A stretch of DNA of 64,000 nucleotides from Paraphaeosphaeria minitans. Its lineage: Eukaryota; Ascomycota; Dothideomycetes; Pleosporales; Didymosphaeriaceae. A program made the translations under genes and the position numbers. The stretch covers positions 4,650,001 to 4,714,000 of the forward strand of contig WJXW01000002.1 in the NCBI GenBank assembly GCA_015832175.1. The letters are read 5' to 3'. The notes beneath the pieces were generated by a model, which saw only the letters and a program-made list of their open reading frames with translations, searched no databases and was not told where the DNA came from. Within the stretch, counting starts at the first letter, position 1. Each line of letters begins with the position of its first letter. This document shows, one piece after another, positions 46,601 to 57,689 of this stretch.

Positions 46601-49600
46601 TGCCCTTCGATGTGTTGTTAAGTGAGCTGAACGTTGCACGCTCTTCACTACACAGTCCGTTCTTCCAAGCATTCCTTGACTATCGGCAAGGTGTACAGGA
46701 ACGACATCCATGGGGCAACTGTCAAGCTGAACTCCAAGACGTCCGCCCGGGAAGGACCGCTTACGACATTACGTTGGATGTGACCGATTCGAACACGGAT
46801 TCTCTAATCGTGTTCCGTGTTCAGAAGAGCCTTTATGACCTGACCGCTGCTAATCTTCTCCTGGGTACTTATGTTCAGTTCCTTGACACCATCACCAACC
46901 GACCATCACTTTCGCTGGTGGACACCCCGTTGTTCAGCCAAACACAGCTCGGACAGAGCACGCAAATTGGTCGTGGGCGCAATTTGCAATCGGACTGGCC
47001 GGCAACACTCCCACATCGCATTCATGAGGTCTCGATGCTGAATGAAGACCGTGTGGCTCTGATGGATGGCACTGGTCAAGAATTGACGTACAAGGAAATG
47101 GACGGCCGAATTGATGCTATCAGCGAAGCACTGCAGCATGCTGGTATCGGGAAGGGTTGCAGGGTCCTTGTCTATCAACAACCTGCAGCCGATTGGACAT
47201 GCTCAATGCTCGCCGTAATGCGTATCGGTGCTGTCTACGTACCCATGAATCTTCGCGAGCCCGTTACTCGCCTTGTGGCGGTGGCTGAGGATTGCGAGCC
47301 TAGAGCGATACTCGCCGACAAAACGACAATCGAGGAGGCCCCGCGCCTACGTACAGATGAGTCTTGCACTGTGATCAACGTTTCCAATCTACCCTTCGAA
47401 GCTTCGGTGCCGGTCCCGATCGTGGCGGAGTCACATTGCGTGGCTGCTATTCTTTACACCAGCGGATCCACGGGTACACCCAAAGGTATCAGTGTGACGC
47501 ATGCTGGGCTTCGCAACGAGATCGAGGGATACACAAAGACATGGGGCCTGGGTGCCGAACGAGCTCTCCAACAGAGTGCGTTCACCTTCAACCACTCCTC
47601 GGATCAGATGTACACCGGTCTCGTTAATGGTGGCATGGTGTACATTGTTCCAGCCGAAAAGCGTGGCGATCCTATCGAAATCGCCAAGATTATCCAGGAG
47701 CACCATATCACCTATACCAAAGCGACCCCGTCCGAGTATTCGATGTGGATACAATTCGGCGGTGAACCTCTCCGACATGCCTCCAGCTGGCGTTATGCAT
47801 TTGGAGGTGGTGAAACCCTGACTACAATCGTCACTGATGAGTTTGCCAGTCTCAACCTACCGGATTTGCGCTTCTTCAACTCTTACGGTCCAACCGAAAT
47901 CTCTATCTCGTCTCACAAGATCGAGATCCCTTACCGAGAGAAAGAGGCAGTGAAGCAGATGGGACGCATACCATGCGGTTATTCGCTCCCTAATTACTAC
48001 ACTTACATCCTTGATGAGCAGCTTCAGCCAGTTCCAGTGGGAATGCCTGGTGAGATCTACTTGGGTGGCGCCGGCGTGTCGCTTGGCTATCTCAACAACA
48101 CGGAACTGACCAACAAACATTTCGTCCTCAACCCATTCGTAACGGCAGACGACGAGGCTCGCGGTTGGACGCGTATGTATCGCACCGGCGACATCGGTCA
48201 TCTTCAAGCCGATGGCGCCATGGTCTTCCACAGTCGCATGGCTGGTGATTCGCAAGTTAAAATACGTGGCCTTCGCATCGAGCTTAGCGACATCGAAAGT
48301 AATCTCATCACTACTGCGCAAGGCTCCCTGAGAGAAGCAGTTGTCACGCTTCGCGATGGCGATCCATCTTTCCTGGTAGCCCACGTCGTCTTCTCACAGC
48401 AACACCATGTACCCGACAAGGATTTTTTCCTCCAGAATCTTCTTGGACGATTGCCTATACCTCAATATATGATCCCGACCATGGCTATCCATCTTCCAAA
48501 GTTCCCTCTCAACAACCACTCCAAGATTGACCGAAAGGCCGTTCAAAATATGCCACTTCCCGAGCGGGCAGGCGGTTCGAAGACTGCTGTCGAAATGACA
48601 GAGACAATGGTACAATTGGAACGCATATGGAGAGAAGTGATTGGTGCAAACTCCGACAAGCTCGATGTGGACCCCTCAACCAACTTTTTCCTCGTGGGTG
48701 GCAACTCCCTTCTCGTCATTCGTCTCCAAGCTCGCATCCGAGAGGTCTTCCAAGTCGTCATCCCGCTCTTCAAACTCATGGGTGCCAGCACGCTGGCTGA
48801 TATGGCGCGTAACATCGAGGAAAGCTCGGGTGTCAGTCACATTGACTGGGAGAAGGAGACGACTCCACCTAGCATCCCAAGTTTCCTTCTATCACTCCCG
48901 GCAAAAGCCAAAACTCCATCCCTGACAATCATGTTGACTGGCGCCACCGGCTTCCTTGGCAAATACATCCTCCCGCAGCTCGCTTCTCGGGGCAATGTCC
49001 AGACAATACACTGCGTTGCCGTCCGCGACAAGCCACGACAAGGCGAGCTTTTCACCGCCCCCAACATAATTTACCACGTAGGCGACCTATCGTCTCCCAT
49101 GCTAGGGCTTAGCGTGGACGAGTTCCGCCGCCTATCAAGCGAGGTTGATGTGGTGCTTCATATGGGGGCTGTACGTTCTTTCTGGGACAACTACCACGTC
49201 CTCCGGCCCAGCAATGTTGAGTCGATGAAAGAAGTAGTCAAGCTCGCAGCCCCTCGACACGTCCCTATTCATTACATTTCAACAGTGGGCGTGCTACCTG
49301 CAGACGAGGAACCTACACTACGGAATGCCGGTACAGCTGCTGCTTATCTACCTTCGAGAGAAGGTAGCGATGGATATGTGGCCTCGAAGTGGGCTGGGGA
49401 ACGCATTCTCGAGCGATCCGTAGTAACGCTCGGGGTTCCCTCTCGGATATACAGGTTCCTTCCAGCGGCGGGACAGGATGATAAACAGCAACAGGATTTG
49501 ATGGACTTGTTCGTCAAGATGGTCGACGCTCTGGGCTCAAAGCCCGACATGGGTGTCTGGAACGGTCGAGTTGACATGATTCCTGCCGAACAGATTGCGC

Positions 49601-49884
49601 GTTGGTTAGGAGAGTCGGTCATGGCTGTCACTGCCTCTACTTCCGGTGAAGAATCGGGTCCCTCTGCTCAGTTCCTTCACTATCAAAGTGCTCTTAGTTT
49701 CCATACTGACGAGCTCAGTGAGTACATTGAGCGGAAGAGGGGAGATCGGGCTGATCTCGAGAGCATGCCATTCCTTCCGTGGTTGGGACGTTGCAAGGCA
49801 ATCGGTTTCAATTATCTTATCGCATCGCAGCAGGCGACTGTTACGGATGGTGGGCGTGGTGTTGCGTACATGTCAAGGAGATGA
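37661..49884 (+). CDS. Hybrid polyketide synthase-nonribosomal peptide synthetase, KS-AT-DH-MT-KR-ACP-C-A-T-R
   Basis: Three exons, 37661-38064, 38115-38992 and 39179-49884 (3995 residues; introns 50 and 186 nt). KS about 1-430 has Cys179 (DTACSSSL), His319 and His360. AT about 550-870 has Ser647 in GHSSG. DH has His978 ([10 protein letters not shown]) and Asp1160. MT about 1390-1600 has [11 protein letters not shown] (from 1426). About 1640-2110 is a degraded ER without a GGVG-type NADPH site. KR has GLSGQIG (from about 2135) and Tyr2274; ACP has Ser2449. A Thr/Ala/Ser/Glu-rich linker follows. C has HHIVMDG at 2709-2715. A about 3040-3540 has [10 protein letters not shown], an unusual FNHSSDQ at A4 (Asn3232) and Lys in HSKIDRK. 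T has Ser3604 (GGNSL). R has GATGFLG (3682-3688) and Tyr3827/Lys3831. It should build a methylated reduced polyketide, join it by amide (or ester) bond to one A-domain substrate, and release it via R. All condensing and tethering residues are present. The product is unknown. Confidence 0.95.
45395..45435 (+). repeat. CAA/ACA microsatellite in the ACP-C linker of the PKS-NRPS
   Basis: A run of AACAAC/AGCAAC trinucleotides coding for mostly Thr (TTTATTTTA). It sits in the low-complexity linker between the polyketide carrier and the condensation domain, where length variation should be tolerated. Confidence 0.8.
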
Positions 49885-50462
49885 GCACGATCAGCGTGCA
49901 ATTTTGATCCGTTTTGCTCTTGCTGCGATACTATTTTCCGGGTTCTAGATTGTAACTGTGGTGGCAGTCTCTGTAGCGTTTCTCCTTCACCATGCTTTAT
50001 GTATTATGTGTGCTAGCTGTAAACCCTAATATACCCTTTTGCATCCCCACATCTCCAAGTTGAAGTTTGGATACATCGGATGCATGAACGATGGCAGGAG
50101 ATGCTCAAAGTCCAGTCGAGGAACGACTTCCAGATGTTGCGCAACACAATACCTTGCACGATCGTATGAGAGCATGGCCGAGACGACAACGGCATGCATT
50201 TTGGCATATTACAGCCATGAATTACTTAGCAACAAGCATTTGCAGGAAGTAACTGAGAAGCGCTCGCCTTTTGTGCTCCGTTCGCCAAGAGGCCTGTACC
50301 TACATTCTGTCCCGCCCGCGCGCACCTTCCGAGATTGCTCAAACGGCCCGCGCTTGCCCAAACAGTCCACGCCTGGCCTATATAAACACAGCAGATCATG
50401 CTGCACACGTCGTGACCATCTTTCACGACCTCAAAACCGTCCCTATTCTCGCACTCTGCACA
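49885..50462. promoter_or_regulatory. PKS-NRPS 3' region and AKR promoter with TATA box
   Basis: 578 bases. A TATATAAA box at 50379-50386 lies about 77 bases before the AKR start codon, followed by a pyrimidine-containing leader. Nothing else was recognised. Confidence 0.6.
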
Positions 50463-51475
50463 ATGTCCGCGAACGGTGTCAAGATCGCTTTTGGGGGCGC
50501 CACTTGGCTCTTCACCCCGGTTGACGAGGTCACCGAATGGCTCGCCTTCCTCAAGAAGTCGGGCATCGAGACCATCGACACTGCGCAGGTGTATGGCAGC
50601 TCCGAAGAGACCATGGGCAAGGCCGGCGCCGCGTCCAGCTTCACCATCGACACAAAGGCGCCCGGCGGGCTCAATGAGCAAGCCTGCACCAAAGACGTCA
50701 TCATCGATGCCGGGAAGAAGAGTCTGGAGAAGCTCAAGACTGACAGTGTAAGTATCGACGTTTTCTATGACGTAGTGGTTTTGTTTTGCCTGACGATGTT
50801 CAGGTCGACGTTTACTATATGCACGCTCCGGACCGCCGACTCCCCGTCAAAGAAACCCTCAGCGGGCTCAATGAGTTGTACAAGCAAGGTGCATTCAAGC
50901 GCCTTGGCCTGTCCCAGTATCTCGGAGAAGAAGTGGAAGAGATTATCCGCGTTGCGAAAGAGAACAACTTTGTGGTTCCCTCGGTCTACCAAGGAAACTA
51001 CAGCGCAATCGCACGTCGCGCAGAAGCGGAGATTTTCCCAATAATCCGCAAGCACAACATGTCCTTCTATGCTTACAGCCCTATCGCCGGTGGCTTCTTA
51101 GCCAAATCCAAAGCCGCACTCACCGAGTCCAACGGCCGATTCGGTGAGGGTCAGCCTTTGGCGCAAGTGTACAACGGCATGTACAATCGACCAAGCTTTG
51201 TGGCGGCCCTCGATGTCTGGGAGGACCTTGCCAAAGCGGAAAACACGACTAGGGCGGAGCTCGCCTACCGTTGGATTGCGTACCACTCCAAATTGGCCGG
51301 CGATCAAGGCGACGCCATCGTTGTGGGTGCAAGGAACATGCAGCAGTTCGGAGAGACCCTGCAGGCACTGAAGGCCGGACCTTTGAGCGATGCTGCGGTG
51401 GCAAAGATCGACCAAGTCTGGGATAGCGTCAAGGCCGACGCATTCCTCGACAACTATGAGATGCTGAGTCGGTGA
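50463..51475 (+). CDS. Aldo/keto reductase, AKR7 (aflatoxin-aldehyde reductase)-like
   Basis: Exons 50463-50747 and 50804-51475 (318 residues), intron 56 nt with GTAAGT donor. The full AKR catalytic tetrad can be read: Asp39 and Tyr44 in IDTAQVYGSSE, Lys65 in IDTKAPGG, His102 in YYMHAPD. The C-terminal NADPH-site region is IVVGARNMQQFGETL. Length and the motifs place it near AKR7-type dimeric aldehyde reductases of the cytosol. It is co-oriented and 578 bases downstream of the PKS-NRPS. An aldehyde released by the R domain would be a fitting substrate; that link is inference. A detoxifying role for reactive aldehydes is an alternative. Confidence 0.88.
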
Positions 51476-52001
51476 TTTCCTCGCACTTTGACTGGAGGTC
51501 GTCAGCAGACGGAATAATAGTGGATACCGTAGGATTGTTGTCTGTCTGATCAGCAACTGTAAAGATTGTTTCGTGGAGGCTCTTACGGACCTGTAAGCAA
51601 GCACGGACTACCTAAAGTATGGCATCATCCAATCAAGTATAAGATTCGTCGTCATATAATACTTCGAGCCAAATAAGCTGTCTGCTTATTCTTGAACGGG
51701 TACGAGAGAGATCATGGCGTGCATAAATCGCCGAAAACATGTATCGTATCTCAATAAGTGGTGGCGCGGTCGCATCGCGGGTGATTCCGTAGGCTGATCC
51801 ATGTGCCGAGCCCAAGCTGCATGCTTTATTACACCTTCTGCACACTCCCGGACAAGTTCCACCTCTCTTACGCTTCCCTTGTTTCCGACCATCTGGTTGC
51901 CTCCACCTAGAACCTGCGAGTGCTCCCTACCTAGTATCTCGTCCGTGGCCTACCCTATCATCGCTTTGAAAGAACCGCATGCATATGCACAATACTACCG
52001 G
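51476..52001. promoter_or_regulatory. Intergenic region, promoter of the GMC oxidase gene
   Basis: 526 bases between two genes on the same strand. No TATA box, repeat or small gene was recognised. Confidence 0.45.
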
Positions 52002-53858
52002 ATGAACATGGTTATCAAGATGTTAGCTCTCCTTATCCTCGCCGGTGTCGCTTTAGCACAGAACGAGGTTGCTTTCGACTACGTAATCGCTGGAGCGGGT
52101 ACGGCGGGTCTTGTTCTTGCGAATCGACTATCTGCGAACCCAAGCGTCAGCGTTGCAGTCATCGAGCCGGGAGATGATGTGCGCGAAGATGCTGATGTCC
52201 AGACCGTCGACTTTCTGTTCTCAAACTTCAACACGTCGATCAATTACCAGTATCCATCTGTTACCTCGCGAGCTCTGGGCTCACGTAACTTGACTTATCG
52301 CGCCGGTAAGGCGTGGGGTGGGACAAGTGCTGTCAATGGTACGTGGGTTCGGCATGTTTCCGGTGTTTGACATTGACATTGCTTTAGGCATGGTATACAT
52401 CCGTGGCGATAAAGCACAATACGACGCTTGGGAGGAGCTTGGAAACCGGGGCTGGAACTGGAATACGCTGTTCGCTTCGTACAAAAAGGGCGAGCATTTT
52501 ATTGTGCCGACGCAAGCGCAGGTTGCCAGTGGGGTGACGTTCGATGAAGCTTTCCACGGCAAGGCTGGGCCTCTGGACCTTGGCTTTCCTTTATCGCTGT
52601 CGAACGGCTCGTACTATGCCAAGGCTCGCGCCACATGGGAAAAGTTGGGCGTGCAGTCGATCAAGGACCTGAACGGTGGGGCTCCACATGGGTTCGTTAC
52701 GGCCCCGATGACCTTGGACCCACAGGCTGCTGTGCGCGAAGATTCTGCACGTGCGTACTATACCCCTGCAGAAGCTAGGACGAATCTCAAGATCATAAAG
52801 GGTACGGTCAAGAGAATCACATGGGGAAAAGACGCTGGACGACTCGCTGTGGCTGATGGCTTTGAATACGTCAGTCCATCAGGTACAATGCTGGAGGTCA
52901 GGGCCAAGAAGGAGGTGATACTGTCTGCGAGCGCTTACAGAAACCCTTTGATACTGGAGGGCTCGGGGGTTGGCAATCCGAAGTAAGTTGGTAGGGATGC
53001 ATGGAGACGACGCTGACTGTGAGCCACAGGATCCTCAACAAGCTCGGCATCAAGATCAAGGTCAAGTTGCCAGGTGTTGGCGAATCTTTGCAGGACCACA
53101 ACATCATTGCCATGACCTACTCTCTGAAAGAGAAGTTCCTCGGTCGGATTCCCTACGCAACAACGCCCACGGCGCATGATGTGTTCGGGAACAATACCGC
53201 GTCGATCGCATCTTCATCCCTCGGGAAGATCAAAGAGTACGCTAAGCAACTGTCAACAACCTTCGATGGAGCCATCTCTGTCAACGCAATCGAGAAGCGC
53301 TTCCGTGTACAACATGACCTGATCTTCAAGAAAAACGTGACAGTAGCGGAGCTCTTCCCTACGAACACTGGAGACGGTATCCTGGCACAGTTCTGGACCT
53401 CGATGCCATTTTCGTGGGGCAATGTTCATCTTGGCTCAAAAGACGCGATAGAAAGTCCAGTCATTGTTCCAAACATCATGGCGACGGATTTCGATGTCGA
53501 TATGCTGACTGCGGTGGGGCGACTTTCGCAGCAGGCCTTTGCGACAGCCCCTCTGAGCGATTTGGTTGCTGACAACTTAACGCCAGGGTATGACACGCTG
53601 CCGCTCGATGCATCGGATGATCAGTGGGCGAGCTTTCTTGACGGAAATGTCCTAAACGCTCTGCATGTAGTGGGCTCATGCGCCATGCTGCCTGTTGAGC
53701 TGGGTGGTGTTGTAGACGAGAAGGTCAAGGTCCATGGAACGAGGAACGTCCGAGTCGTCGATGCATCGATTATTCCAAGCCAGCTGAGCGGGCACACAAT
53801 GGCTCCGGTGTATGGTGTTGCGGAGAAGGCTGCTGTGATTATTTTGGAGGGAAAATAA
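52002..53858 (+). CDS. Secreted GMC-family FAD-dependent oxidase/dehydrogenase
   Basis: Exons 52002-52338, 52388-52982 and 53030-53858 (586 residues), introns 49 and 47 nt. A signal peptide reads MNMVIKMLALLILAGVALAQ (three Met codons in the first seven; the first was chosen). The FAD-binding GxGxxG is DYVIAGAGTAGLVLANRL. The GMC signature is AWGGTSAVNGMVYIRG, and VILSASAYRNPLILEGSGVG resembles the second signature. The catalytic His region is HVVGSCAMLP, and SGHTMAPVYGVAEKAA closes the chain. Several Asn-X-Ser/Thr sites suit secretion. GMC enzymes oxidise alcohols to carbonyls with oxygen; in fungal clusters they often act late, outside the cell or in vesicles (compare patulin synthase). The substrate here is unknown. 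Confidence 0.9.
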
Positions 53859-55069
53859 TGGCGTGAGTGTTCGTGGGCCACGTGATGATAGGTAACTACC
53901 GTGCGGTGAGCCGGTTCCAGCTGAAGGACATCTGGATGGTGGGAAGGTTGCATGCAGCCGAGTGACGTAGCACACATCTGTGTGGATAATAGAAATCGAA
54001 TATGAGCCCAGCTGTGTCATACCACCTCGTCGTCCATTGTCGGTGATAGGAATACGCCCATTCTCGTTTTCGCGTGTCTTACCCTTGATGGGAAATAGGC
54101 GTTTCCGCACCTCGGATACCTACCTAGAAAAGTGGCGCTCGGCTACCTACCTACCTAGGTACCTACCCTGCCCACCTAGGTGCCTACCCTGTCTACCTAG
54201 GTACCTGGCAAGTGTCGATGATTTGCAGCCTCGCTAGGTCCTGCTGGTCCAGACTCGTCCTTTCTGGATGGTTTCGACATCATCCAGGCATCAGCATCAT
54301 CAGAGTCGTGTCAGTGGAATCGAGTTGACAGCTAGGAACCGTATTACCTACGGTACCTAAGATGCCGGAGCTACCTATACCGTACCGTACCGTACCGTAC
54401 CTAGGACACGCGCGCAGAGTTTCGTGGCGCACTGCGCACTTGGCTCTGCATCCCACATCTCATTTTTTCATCCTCGCCGATCAGGGCTGCATCGCGAGCA
54501 GAAGTCCGCATCCAATTATAGGCCTGGCCGCCACGCACGCCATAATCCTGACTCGCGCCGTTGCAGCGAACACGGCGTCGTTTGATACAAGGGTCTACAA
54601 CCGTCATCACAACAAGGCCTCATGTGTAGGCTTGACGTGCCGAAAAGTCTTGGCTTATCCACACTTACACGAGCACCTTCCCGACACGCGTGGACACGAG
54701 AAAGCAATTATCAGCTTCGCTGTGGATTACTCTGAACAATTTCACCTGGAGATGCAGCCGGACTATCATGATTGCATTACATTCAGTACCCTGGTCTACT
54801 CTGGCCTACCCTTGACGAATCCGATCTGCGGCCAGTCTTACTGTGCTTTTACATGGCCAGGACTGGATACTTATCTCCTCCATGGGGCAATACCTATCGT
54901 TCTTACGTTTATATCATCTTGCCTTGCTCCACTGTTCCCTGGACTTGTCTGAGATCATCTTCCGCGGCCCACGTGCTGCACTCACTATCGCAGCAGTCAC
55001 TAATTATCATTGCCTCCTAGCGCAGCATTCTTCTGGGGATTCGCCCAGTCGGATCTCAACCAGCAGACC
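53859..55069. promoter_or_regulatory. Intergenic region before the regulator gene, with short tandem repeats
   Basis: 1211 bases. CCTA-type repeats (CTACCTACCTACCTAGG and similar) lie at about 54,118-54,212 and a CGTAC pentamer repeat at about 54,378-54,401. A 196-codon open frame (54362-54952) shows no domain and overlaps these repeats; it is not called. Confidence 0.55.
54118..54401. repeat. CCTA- and CGTAC-type simple repeats upstream of the regulator gene
   Basis: ACCTACCTACCTAGGTACC units at about 54,118-54,212, including self-complementary CCTAGG words, and four to five CGTAC units at 54,378-54,401. They could form cruciforms or bind a factor, but may equally be neutral simple repeats. 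Confidence 0.7.
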
Positions 55070-56497
55070 ATGATACCGAGATCGAATACTGCGGCGGCGG
55101 CACCACCTCAACGACAATCATGCGACCGGTGTCACAGACAGAAGCTGCGATGTATACGGAACAAAGACAACAGCGATGTTTGCGATCGATGTCTTTCAAA
55201 AGGCGCTCAATGTGTATTTAGCTCCCCCCTACCCAAAGGACGACCAAGTTCAAACTCAAGATCGCTCCGTCGCCTCACTATGGAGACGAAAACGAATGTA
55301 GTTCCTCAGACCAGTGCACCTGAAGTTGCACCGCAGGTTTTGACATCATGTTCATCTGGTGAGTCTTTTTCCCGTGTCCCCTAAGCAAGTGGCACGCTCA
55401 TTAACCCGGCCACACCAGCTCCCGACAGAATGGCGCCAAAGATTCTCCCCCAGCCCATGGAAACTCCGATTGATATCTCCCTGTCTACGTGGCCGTGGAT
55501 GGGTGCCACAACCTGGGAAGAGGCGCAGTCCGAAATGACTTGGGATGGACTGGATTTCAGTGTCTCTGACGTGGACGAGCTTCTGGCGAACGCAAATGCT
55601 TGGGGAAGTGATGCTCGTGCGGGGGAGGACTTGAACTCCTTTTCACCACTTTTATCACCATCTATGCCGAGCCCACCGAGCTACTGCACCCATAATTCTG
55701 TAAAAAACGGGCCCGGAAACTACGAGAGACGGCATGTTGGGAACGGCAACAGCATGCAAAAGAGCATGGGTACAAACTCTACAAGTAACTTTCCGGACAA
55801 GAGCCCAAGTGTAGTGATAGGACAACTCTCTCAACTCAGCGTACAATTGTCGAGCTTGCGTGCCTCGAGCCACATTCTAGCCCAAGCCGCAAATTTCTCG
55901 TTTGGTAGAGGGCCTAACGAGGGGCAATTCTCGCTCATCGACTCCGCCGCATTCGAGTCGGTTGTCGCTTGGCTGCCACCCGAAGAGGGCCCCGTTATAT
56001 TAGATCCGCAACGCTCCAACAATATCTCTGCCGATATTCCTGACCTTCAGTCAAGCGCCACACAACAGATAGGTACTCCGAATGGACCTGGTCTTCTACG
56101 AGATGTATTTTCGGCCTCACATCGCTTGATGGAGATTATACAAAATCTTCAAGCAGACGACATCACACGGCACCTGATCATGGCATGCGAGGCTTTACTG
56201 CTCGAGATCTATGCTGCAATTCTGACAGCTCTCCAGCACGAGGCATACCCAGGCGATACGGTCAGTGCAACAGCACTCGGGAATGTTCGGCTTGTCCTTG
56301 TGGTTCAGCTTTGTGCTTATCTGATTGAACGACAACACCAGGCTGTATGGCAATGTTTCAATCCAGCCAGCATTCAAAAGCACAACCTCCCCAGTCCCAT
56401 CCAATCGGGAAGTGCAGAGACGGATTGCCTCAAGAATCTGAAAGCTCAGGTGCAACAGAAACTTGCTCGATTGCGGCAGATGCTACGGTGCAGCTGA
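55070..56497 (+). CDS. Zn2Cys6 transcription factor, AflR-like, probable cluster regulator
   Basis: Exons 55070-55358 and 55419-56497 (455 residues), 60 nt intron with GTGAGT donor. The zinc cluster CX2CX6CX9CX2CX6C uses Cys18, 21, 28, 38, 41 and 48 (CDRCHRQKLRC … CDRCLSKGAQC). A basic Ser/Arg-rich linker follows, then a Trp- and acid-containing segment (STWPWMG, then WDGLDFSVSDVDELL) typical of activation regions. The C-terminal helical domain (LLRDVFSASHRLMEIIQNLQ … ACEALLLEIYAAIL) resembles the AflR C-terminal domain. It lacks the long fungal middle-homology domain. Its place amid the cluster points to a pathway-specific activator; the palindrome before the PKS-NRPS is a candidate target. 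The start is the first ATG ahead of the zinc cluster. Confidence 0.9.
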
Positions 56498-57689
56498 AAA
56501 GATTTCACTTTCTTTTGACATCAGTCTCGTGGGGGACATACAGCATAGATTGTGTTATCTTCTTCATTAGAGTCATTTAGAAATCTTTTCCCCTGATGCA
56601 ACGACTTATGATTGAAACACCCTGTCTTTGTTAGTTCAGCGAACCACGGCAGTGCACCTACGTACGAACACCGCCATTCCGCTCCCATTCGGCTCGCGTT
56701 GTAGTCGAGCATATGAAACGAATCTGACAGAGCAATGCACTTACGGGGTACGAAGACCGTTTGCGGCTTGCATTGCAGACGGGCAAAGGGACGGAATCTG
56801 GCAAAACGGCGCGTCCGCATCCTTCACGGTTGATCTTAGTGGAAGGAGCAGGGGTCAATTAGAGAGCCGCAAACACACGATTGCACTCTTTGTTGGTCAG
56901 CAATGTAATAGGTTACGCAGGTGGCTGCGTGGGGCTCTCGAAGTCCAGCGGTCAGCGGTCAGCGGTCCGAACGCAGGATCAGCCGCCTGCAAGCCTCAAG
57001 ATCCCCGCGGGTCGTTCCATCCGTCGTATCGGAAGCGGATCGGCACATCAATGCGTAAGCGCCGCGCCAACCGACAGTAATGAAATAGTCGCACTGAGGT
57101 AAGGAGCATCAAACCACGTGGGATTGGTATGGATTGCAGGGGGCACAAAGTCTCGGTGCTAGTCAGCTCATGAGTGCATTTGAATCGCAAAGCTGGCCCT
57201 TCCGCTCATAAACCATGGAAATAGAAAGACGGGTGGAAGCTTGATGTTAGCGTCGGACATGTTGTTTGGCTGACCTGAAGGTTACCTCTTAAAGAGCCGA
57301 GGCATGTCGTAAACCTCGTACCGGCAGTGAATACCAAGGGTCGGGCGGAACAAAATGTACCTTTTCGCTTCGCATGGGTGCGTCCGTCCTCCAATCAGTC
57401 CCATGCCAGCCGCAAAAATTGGGAAGCTCACGCAATGATCGCGATTTCACCTCGTTCCCTAGCTGACAATATCCGAAAATGGATTCACCTGCATGGCACC
57501 TGTCGCGAATCTGCACGTATCCCCTGTAAGAGGACATTTTTGCCACTTCCGCGAGCCACTTGCCCACTTGTGCGGCATAGCACGCAAGTACTTAGCAAGG
57601 AAGCTTGGAAAATCTTTGATTGCTTCTCGCTGACCGTTGTTCTCGCGCGATATCGGTCCGATGAAAACAAGGCCGTCTATGGTAGGTAT
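56498..57689. other. Intergenic region between convergent regulator and FAD monooxygenase genes
   Basis: 1192 bases. Three tandem copies of CAGCGGT lie near 56,946-56,966. Open frames here (56628-57080; 57327-57899, which runs antisense into the monooxygenase gene) have no recognisable domain and are not called. Confidence 0.5.

Noticed and set aside
54362..54952. 196-codon plus-strand open frame upstream of the regulator gene
   Set aside because: It begins in simple repeats, has no domain and ends without relation to a neighbouring gene; probably a chance frame in regulatory DNA.
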